Source: Seleniibacterium sp963677135 (GTDB taxonomy: Bacteria > Desulfobacterota > Desulfuromonadia > Desulfuromonadales > Geopsychrobacteraceae). Taken from it: a stretch of DNA of 64,000 nt. Below the pieces are notes generated by a model. The model was not told where the DNA came from. It did not search any database and saw only the letters and a program-made list of their open reading frames with translations. The stretch lies in NCBI GenBank assembly GCA_963677135.2, contig CAXXLS010000011.1, positions 42,504 to 106,503 of the forward strand, in the 5' to 3' direction. Shown here in pieces: positions 58,925-64,000 of this stretch; positions within the stretch are counted from its first letter, which is position 1; the number at the start of each line of letters is the position of its first letter. Made by a program: the position numbers and the translations under genes.

Positions 58925-60178
58925 TTGGAAAAAATTGTCATTAAAGGGGGAGTGACGCTCAACGGTGAGGTCCAGGTTGGCGGAGCCAAGAATTCGGCAC
59001 TCCCTCTGTTGTTTGCGACCTTGCTGAGCGATGGTGTCAGTGAGCTGACAAACATTCCGGGACTGCGTGATATCAGGACCGCGGCCAAGCTGCTGACCAC
59101 CCTGGGAGCGGAGGTTGCGTCCGAGGGCCCATGTCTGCGCATCGACGCGAGCAAGATTGAAAGTATCGAAGCGCCCTATGACCTGGTCAAGACCATGCGC
59201 GCGTCCGTTCTGGTGCTGGGCCCGCTGCTGGCCCGCTGCGGACACGCCCGGGTCAGCCTCCCCGGGGGGTGCGCCATCGGGGCCAGACCGATCAATCTCC
59301 ACCTCAAGGGGCTGGAGCTGCTGGGCGCAAAAATCACCCTGGATCACGGCTATGTCGAAGCGACCGCCGAGCGTCTGAAAGGAGCGCGAATCTCCTTCGA
59401 TATGCCCACTGTCGGCGGCACCGAAAATCTGCTTATGGCAGCGGCCCTGGCCGAAGGGGAGACGGTTCTGGAAAATGCCGCCCGCGAGCCGGAAATCGTT
59501 CAGCTTGCCGATGCCCTGAACAGTATGGGGGCTGACATCTCGGGTGCCGGAACGGCTATTATCCATATTCGGGGCGTTTCCAGACTCACGCCGCTGAAGT
59601 GCCGGGTTATTCCCGACCGCATCGAGGCCGGAACCTTCATGATCGCCGCGGCCATCACCGGAGGGAACGTGCTGGTGAAAGACGCTGTTCGCAATGATCT
59701 TGAAGCCTTGATCAGCAAGCTCGAAAGCGCCGGGGTGAATATTCGGGAGGAAGCAGGCGGCCTGCGGGTGATCGGTCCCGAGCGGCCATTGCCGGTCGAC
59801 ATCAGAACCAGCGTCTTCCCCGGGTTTCCGACGGATATGCAGGCTCAGTTCATGGCCCTGATGACCAGGGCGGAAGGAACCAGCAGGATTTCCGAGACCG
59901 TATTTGAAAACCGCTTCATGCATGTCTGCGAACTGCAGCGGATGGGGGCGGATATTCAGATTGATGGCCACAGTGCCATCATTCGCGGGGCCGCACAGTT
60001 GACCGGAGCCCCGGTCATGGCCACCGACCTGCGGGCCAGCGCCTCCCTGATTCTGGCCGGTCTTGCGGCGGAAAACACCACGGAAGTTTCGCGTATCTAT
60101 CACCTGGATCGCGGCTATGAGAGAATAGAGGAAAAACTGGCGGCCCTGGGGGCGAGAATCTGGCGCGAACAGGAATGA
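58925..60178 (+). CDS. murA: UDP-N-acetylglucosamine 1-carboxyvinyltransferase
   Basis: First step of peptidoglycan synthesis, 417 residues. The catalytic cysteine is present in SLPGGCAIGARPINLH (fosfomycin-sensitive type); VQVGGAKNSALPLLFA at the start and FPTDMQAQFMAL later are diagnostic. The start is TTG 58925 (MEKIVIKGG), 16 bases after prmC behind a purine-rich stretch; the longer in-frame reading overlaps prmC. Lies between release-factor and histidine genes. Confidence 0.96.
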   Translation: MEKIVIKGGVTLNGEVQVGGAKNSALPLLFATLLSDGVSELTNIPGLRDIRTAAKLLTTLGAEVASEGPCLRIDASKIESIEAPYDLVKTMRASVLVLGPLLARCGHARVSLPGGCAIGARPINLHLKGLELLGAKITLDHGYVEATAERLKGARISFDMPTVGGTENLLMAAALAEGETVLENAAREPEIVQLADALNSMGADISGAGTAIIHIRGVSRLTPLKCRVIPDRIEAGTFMIAAAITGGNVLVKDAVRNDLEALISKLESAGVNIREEAGGLRVIGPERPLPVDIRTSVFPGFPTDMQAQFMALMTRAEGTSRISETVFENRFMHVCELQRMGADIQIDGHSAIIRGAAQLTGAPVMATDLRASASLILAGLAAENTTEVSRIYHLDRGYERIEEKLAALGARIWREQE

Positions 60179-60226
60179 TGGCGCGGCCACCATGTCAAGG
60201 AATTGAACGTTCATGAGGAGTGCACG

Positions 60227-60889
60227 ATGAGTGACTGGATCACCTTCGCCCTGCCCAAAGGGCGGATTATGCAGGATTCGATGGAACTGTTCGGGAAAAT
60301 CGGGATCACCTGCCCGGAGATGGAGAAGGAAAGCCGTAAGCTGGTTTTTGAAAATCCCGAACAGAAATTCCGCTTCATGGCGGTACGGGCGACTGACGTG
60401 CCGACCTATGTCGAATACGGCTGCGCCGACCTGGGGGTCGTCGGCAAGGACACCCTGCTCGAGCAGGGGAAAAATCTTTACGAACCCCTCGATCTCAAAT
60501 TCGGCTACTGCCGCCTGGTCGTGGCAGAACCCAAGGCCCTGAGAGAGTCGGACAATCCGTTGAACTGGTCGAATATCCGGGTGGCCACCAAGTACCCGAA
60601 TATTACCGAGCGCTATTTCGCCAATAAAGGCGTCCAGGTGGAACTGATCAAGCTCTATGGTTCTATTGAACTGGCACCGCTGGTCGGCCTGTCGGAGCGG
60701 ATTGTCGACCTGGTCTCGACCGGAGGCACCCTGAAGGCCAACAATCTGGTTGAAGTCGAGACCATCGCCGAAGTCACCAGCCGGCTGATCGTCAACCGGG
60801 CCAGCCTGAAGACCAAGCATCAGCGTATCAGCAGTATTATCGACGGGCTTGAAAAAGTGATCGGGGATGAGGTTAAAATCTCCCTGTAA
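60227..60889 (+). CDS. hisG: ATP phosphoribosyltransferase, short form
   Basis: First step of histidine synthesis. At 220 residues it is the short HisG, which lacks the C-terminal regulatory domain and normally needs HisZ for activity and feedback control. Motifs: ITFALPKGRIMQDSMELF, YGCADLGVVGKDTLLE, ERIVDLVSTGGTLKAN. GAGGAG precedes ATG 60227. No hisZ is in the window. hisD follows in 41 bases. Confidence 0.95.
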   Translation: MSDWITFALPKGRIMQDSMELFGKIGITCPEMEKESRKLVFENPEQKFRFMAVRATDVPTYVEYGCADLGVVGKDTLLEQGKNLYEPLDLKFGYCRLVVAEPKALRESDNPLNWSNIRVATKYPNITERYFANKGVQVELIKLYGSIELAPLVGLSERIVDLVSTGGTLKANNLVEVETIAEVTSRLIVNRASLKTKHQRISSIIDGLEKVIGDEVKISL

Positions 60890-60930
60890 CCTATTGAACA
60901 CCATGGCCTGAAGACTTTTATGGAGAACCC

Positions 60931-62223
60931 ATGATCCGTATTCTTAAATTCAGCGACAGCGATTTTTCCGACCAGTTCCGGCGTATCGAAGAGCGCGCCG
61001 AAGCGGTCCCTGAAGGTATTACGGAAACCGTCAAAGAGATCATCGCCAAGGTTCGCGGGGAGGGGGATGCCGCCCTGTTCGAACTGACGGCGCGCTTCGA
61101 CCGCCTTGAACTGACGGCCGAAACCATCGAAGTCTCCGCTGCCGAGATCGATGCGGCCTGGGCCGCCGTCGATGAAAAATCCCTCAAAGCCCTGCAGCTG
61201 GCTCACGATCGTATTGCCCGCTATCACGCCAAGCAGAAGCAGGAGACCTGGCTGTCGACGGATGAAAGTGATGTCCTGCTCGGACAGATGGTCCGCCCCC
61301 TTGATCGCGTCGGGATTTATGTGCCGGGTGGCAAGGCGGCCTATCCTTCCTCGGTGCTGATGAACGCGGTACCGGCCAGGGTCGCCGGGGTCGAAGAGGT
61401 GATCATGGTGGTGCCGATGCCCGGCGGGGATGTGAATCCCCACGTTTTGGCCGCGGCCAAAATCGCCGGAGTCGATCGTATTTTCAAGGTCGGCGGAGCC
61501 CAGGCGGTGGCCGCTTTGGCCTACGGAACCGAAAGTATTCCCAGGGTCGACAAGATTACCGGACCGGGGAACATCTATGTGGCCACGGCCAAACAGCTGG
61601 TGTTCGGCCGGGTCGATATCGATATGATTGCGGGACCGAGCGAGATCCTGGTTATTAACGACGGCAGCGGCAACGCGGCTCATATCGCGGCGGATCTGCT
61701 CTCACAGGCCGAGCACGATGAACTGGCTTCCGCGGTTCTGGTGACCAGCTGTGAAACGATGGCCCATGCCGTTCAGCAGGAAGTCGAAAAACAGCTGGGC
61801 CGGCTCAGCCGCGAAGGGATCGCCAGAAAGTCGATCGATGACTTCAGTGCGATCATTATTGCCGAGACGCTGGCGGAAGCCATCGAGTTCTCCAACCGGA
61901 TCGCACCGGAGCACCTGGAACTGGCGGTTGACAACCCCTTCGCCATTCTCTCGGGAATCAAGCATGCCGGGGCCATATTCATGGGTCACCACACTCCGGA
62001 GGCGGCTGGAGATTACCTGGCCGGGCCCAATCATACCCTGCCGACCGGTGGCACCGCACGCTTCTTCTCGCCCCTGTCGCTGGATGACTTTGTCAAAAAA
62101 TCGAGCCTGATTTCACTGACGGCGGCAGGGCTGGAGCGTCTCGGCGACGACATTGTCCATATCGCCGAGCTTGAGGGACTGGACGCTCACGCCCGTTCGG
62201 TTGCCATCAGGCGTAAGCAGTAG
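60931..62223 (+). CDS. hisD: Histidinol dehydrogenase
   Basis: Last two oxidations to histidine, 430 residues, zinc enzyme. Motifs include VGIYVPGGKAAYPSSVLMNAVPA, KVGGAQAVAALAYGTESIPRVDKI, IAGPSEILVINDG, DLLSQAEHDELASA, RIAPEHLEL and the late GPNHTLPTGGTARFFSPL, with the metal-binding Gln/His/Asp/His in place. GGAG lies before the ATG. Second gene of the histidine run. Confidence 0.97.
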   Translation: MIRILKFSDSDFSDQFRRIEERAEAVPEGITETVKEIIAKVRGEGDAALFELTARFDRLELTAETIEVSAAEIDAAWAAVDEKSLKALQLAHDRIARYHAKQKQETWLSTDESDVLLGQMVRPLDRVGIYVPGGKAAYPSSVLMNAVPARVAGVEEVIMVVPMPGGDVNPHVLAAAKIAGVDRIFKVGGAQAVAALAYGTESIPRVDKITGPGNIYVATAKQLVFGRVDIDMIAGPSEILVINDGSGNAAHIAADLLSQAEHDELASAVLVTSCETMAHAVQQEVEKQLGRLSREGIARKSIDDFSAIIIAETLAEAIEFSNRIAPEHLELAVDNPFAILSGIKHAGAIFMGHHTPEAAGDYLAGPNHTLPTGGTARFFSPLSLDDFVKKSSLISLTAAGLERLGDDIVHIAELEGLDAHARSVAIRRKQ

Positions 62224-62287
62224 GACCTTGCCCCCGGGGAAAGAAAGATAGATTTTGTCAAGGAAAGATAAAAAAAGGAGCGAACAG

Positions 62288-62878
62288 ATGGGCCGTACAG
62301 CGCAGGTGGCGCGGGAAACCAAGGAGACCAGTATCAGTATCGAGCTCAATCTCGATGGCAGCGGCCAGCAGCAGATTGACAGCCCGGTACCGTTTTTCAA
62401 CCACATGCTGTCTGCCGTGGCCCGCCACGGTTTTTTTGACCTGACCGTCAGGGCCACGGGAGATATCGAAATCGATGCTCACCACACGGTTGAGGACATC
62501 GGCATCGTTCTTGGCGAAGCCTTTAAAAAGGCCCTGGGTGACAAGGTCGGGGTGCGTCGGTTCGGACGCTCAACCATGCCGATGCACGAAGCGCTGGCTT
62601 CCGTGGTCATCGATTTTTCCGGCCGCCCCTTTCTGGTTTACAACGTCCCCATGCCCAAGGCCAAGGTCGGCGAGTTTGATGTTGAGCTGGTCGAGGAGTT
62701 CTTTGTCGCCTTCTGTAATCACTCCGGGGCCAATATCCATGTCAACCTGGCCTACGGCGACAACCTGCACCACATCATCGAGGGCGTCTTCAAGGCCTTC
62801 GGGCGGGCCCTTGACGAGGCAACCAGTATCGATCCCCGCATCAGTGGTGTGATGTCGACAAAAGGCAAACTGGAATAA
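62288..62878 (+). CDS. hisB: Imidazoleglycerol-phosphate dehydratase
   Basis: Dehydratase-only HisB of 196 residues, without the fused phosphatase of enteric bacteria. Manganese-site motifs: FFNHMLSAVARHG, DAHHTVEDIGIVLGEA, FCNHSGANIHV and DNLHHIIEGVFKAFGRAL. AAGGAG lies before ATG 62288. The histidinol-phosphatase and aminotransferase genes are not in view. Confidence 0.97.
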   Translation: MGRTAQVARETKETSISIELNLDGSGQQQIDSPVPFFNHMLSAVARHGFFDLTVRATGDIEIDAHHTVEDIGIVLGEAFKKALGDKVGVRRFGRSTMPMHEALASVVIDFSGRPFLVYNVPMPKAKVGEFDVELVEEFFVAFCNHSGANIHVNLAYGDNLHHIIEGVFKAFGRALDEATSIDPRISGVMSTKGKLE

Positions 62879-63007
62879 AGCGAACCGTAAGACCCTAACG
62901 GGCGGTTTGAAAAGGACGTGGCCCAGGGCTGAGCAGGCTCTCCTTGCGGCGTCGGGGCAAAGCAGGCGTCATGCCCGGTTGACCTTTTCAAGCTGCCGGA
63001 GCAGCGA

Positions 63008-63631
63008 ATGATTACCATTATTGACTACGAAATGGGAAACCTGCGCAGCGTCGCCAAGGCTTTCGAAAGCCTCGGGTTTGAGGCCCGCGTCAGTGCTGAT
63101 CCCAAAGATATTGAGACCGCAGATAAAATTGTCTTGCCTGGTGTTGGTGCGTTTCGCGACTGCGTGACCAACCTGCGCCAGGGGGGATTTGTCGAGCCCC
63201 TGCTCGCCCACATCGAGGCGGGCAAACCGATGCTGGGGATTTGCGTCGGGATGCAGATGCTGTTCGATCAGAGCGAGGAGTTCGGCATTCATGACGGGCT
63301 GGGGTTGATCCCGGGCCGGGTCGTGCGTTTCCCCTCCGGCATGGCAGAGGGGGGAGAAAAACTCAAGGTGCCGCACATGGGCTGGAACAATCTCACGATC
63401 GAGAAGGCCTCCCCGCTGTTTGACGGGATTGCCGATCAGAGTTTTGTCTACTTTGTCCATTCCTATTATTGTGCGGCGGAAAATGCCTCGGATATCGCCG
63501 CAACCTGTCGCTACGGCGATATCGAATTCTGTGCCTCGGTATGGCGGGACAACATCATGGCAACCCAGTTTCACCCCGAAAAAAGCCAGGATGTCGGTTT
63601 AAAGATATTCCGTAATTTTGGCGACATGTAA
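63008..63631 (+). CDS. hisH: Imidazole glycerol phosphate synthase, glutaminase subunit
   Basis: Class-I glutamine amidotransferase of 207 residues that feeds ammonia to HisF. The triad is Cys in MLGICVGMQMLF, and His and Glu in TQFHPEKSQ; the IDYEMGNLRSVAKAFE start is typical. GGAG lies before ATG 63008. hisF is beyond the window. Confidence 0.97.
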   Translation: MITIIDYEMGNLRSVAKAFESLGFEARVSADPKDIETADKIVLPGVGAFRDCVTNLRQGGFVEPLLAHIEAGKPMLGICVGMQMLFDQSEEFGIHDGLGLIPGRVVRFPSGMAEGGEKLKVPHMGWNNLTIEKASPLFDGIADQSFVYFVHSYYCAAENASDIAATCRYGDIEFCASVWRDNIMATQFHPEKSQDVGLKIFRNFGDM

Positions 63632-63672
63632 GATTCGGCCCCGAGGTCCGGAGAGCCGCTGAATAGGAATCT

Positions 63673-63733
63673 CCGAGAATCGCAGGGCGCCAAACCCCGC
63701 CGGGACTCTGTGCTGACAGCGTGAGATTCTCGG
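63673..63733. repeat. Inverted repeat in the hisH-hisA gap
   Basis: CCGAGAATC (63673-63681) and GATTCTCGG (63725-63733), 43 bases apart, in a 219-base spacer that is long for this otherwise tight operon. No gene, terminator or promoter could be read in the gap. It may be an mRNA-processing or stability structure. Confidence 0.5.
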
Positions 63734-63850
63734 TCTGCGCAAAAAATTCCCTGTGGCCCTCCAACGTCGATGCGCTGAGTCGAAAAGAGAGATCGTCTTA
63801 GGTCCTGATGCCTGAGGGGCCTTCAGAACAAGCAAAAAGGAAAAAGATCA

Positions 63851-64000
63851 ATGATCATATTGCCCGCAATCGATTTGAAAGAAGGCCGCTGCGTTCGTCT
63901 CGAACAGGGGCTGATGGATAAGGACACCGTTTATAACGACGACCCGGCCGCCCAGGCGCTTAAATGGCAGGAGCAGGGGGGGGAACTGCTCCACATTGTC
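63851..64000 (+). CDS. hisA: Phosphoribosylformimino-5-aminoimidazole isomerase, 5' part
   Basis: The first 50 codons of HisA: MIILPAIDLKEGRCVRL with the catalytic Asp in LPAIDLK and the phosphate-barrel start, then DDPAAQALKWQEQGGELLHIV. AAAGGA precedes ATG 63851. The gene runs off the right edge. It catalyses the isomerisation just before the HisH-HisF step. Confidence 0.93.
   Translation, partial: MIILPAIDLKEGRCVRLEQGLMDKDTVYNDDPAAQALKWQEQGGELLHIV

Noticed and set aside
1..64000. CRISPR arrays, prophage, insertion sequences, tRNA or rRNA genes
   Set aside because: No spaced repeats, transposase or phage-type proteins, and no T-loop/cloverleaf or rRNA core seen on reading through; only a dedicated scan could exclude a single tRNA.

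Overview
The window reads as a stretch of bacterial chromosome from a GC-rich deltaproteobacterium of the Desulfuromonadales type (Geobacter, Pelobacter or Desulfuromonas relatives). I infer this from three things: the gene order ccsA-hemA-hemC-hemD-hemB; the run rho-rpmE-prfA-prmC-murA-hisG-hisD-hisB-hisH-hisA; and a short-form HisG together with several signalling proteins and an RND efflux operon. No rRNA, tRNA, CRISPR array, insertion sequence or prophage was seen.

Layout. 1-5.6 kb: a minus-strand two-component pair cut by the window edge, a thiolase-like gene ending at a striking G10/C10 terminator, and an OmpR-type regulator with a shortened histidine kinase. 5.9-14.7 kb: housekeeping genes (prmA, rsmE, dapF, a HAD phosphatase, endonuclease IV, dtd, trxA, a SIS protein) with an acidic zinc-ribbon/RDD membrane protein. 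14.7-20 kb: the haem pathway operon behind a good sigma-70 promoter, then an M16 peptidase. 21.3-26.4 kb: an AT-rich leader with a hexanucleotide repeat, an HDOD-GAF histidine kinase, a REC-PAS-GGDEF-EAL protein and a dodecin. 26.5-28.6 kb: a fused CoA-transferase and an isolated promoter-hairpin-terminator unit that looks like a small RNA. 28.6-37.1 kb: an RND tripartite efflux operon, an ABC exporter and a secreted Ig-like protein, all on the minus strand.

37.2-43.4 kb: thioredoxin 2, RNase R, a hemolysin-III membrane protein, a second small-RNA unit, a frameshifted ABC-F ATPase and an ArsC-like protein. 43.5-49.1 kb: an EF-hand protein and a three-gene operon (MBL hydrolase, unknown 601-residue protein, EF-G-like GTPase). 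49.2-55 kb: a tiny Cys-rich protein, metX behind a SAM-I riboswitch, an ammonium transporter, an Rrf2 regulator, GluQ and a lipoprotein. 55.2-64 kb: rho, rpmE, prfA, prmC, murA and the start of the histidine operon, with hisA cut by the window end.

How they work together. The haem cluster takes glutamyl-tRNA to uroporphyrinogen III beside a cytochrome c assembly factor, as expected of a cytochrome-rich organism. prfA-prmC are release factor and its methylase. hisG-D-B-H-A cover much of histidine synthesis. The HDOD kinase and the GGDEF/EAL response regulator form a likely signalling pair. The most interesting unexplained items are two compact transcription units without a convincing protein product (about 28.4-28.6 kb and 40.88-41.0 kb), an inverted repeat laid exactly over the promoter spacer upstream of rho, and a thiolase homologue with serine in place of the catalytic cysteine.
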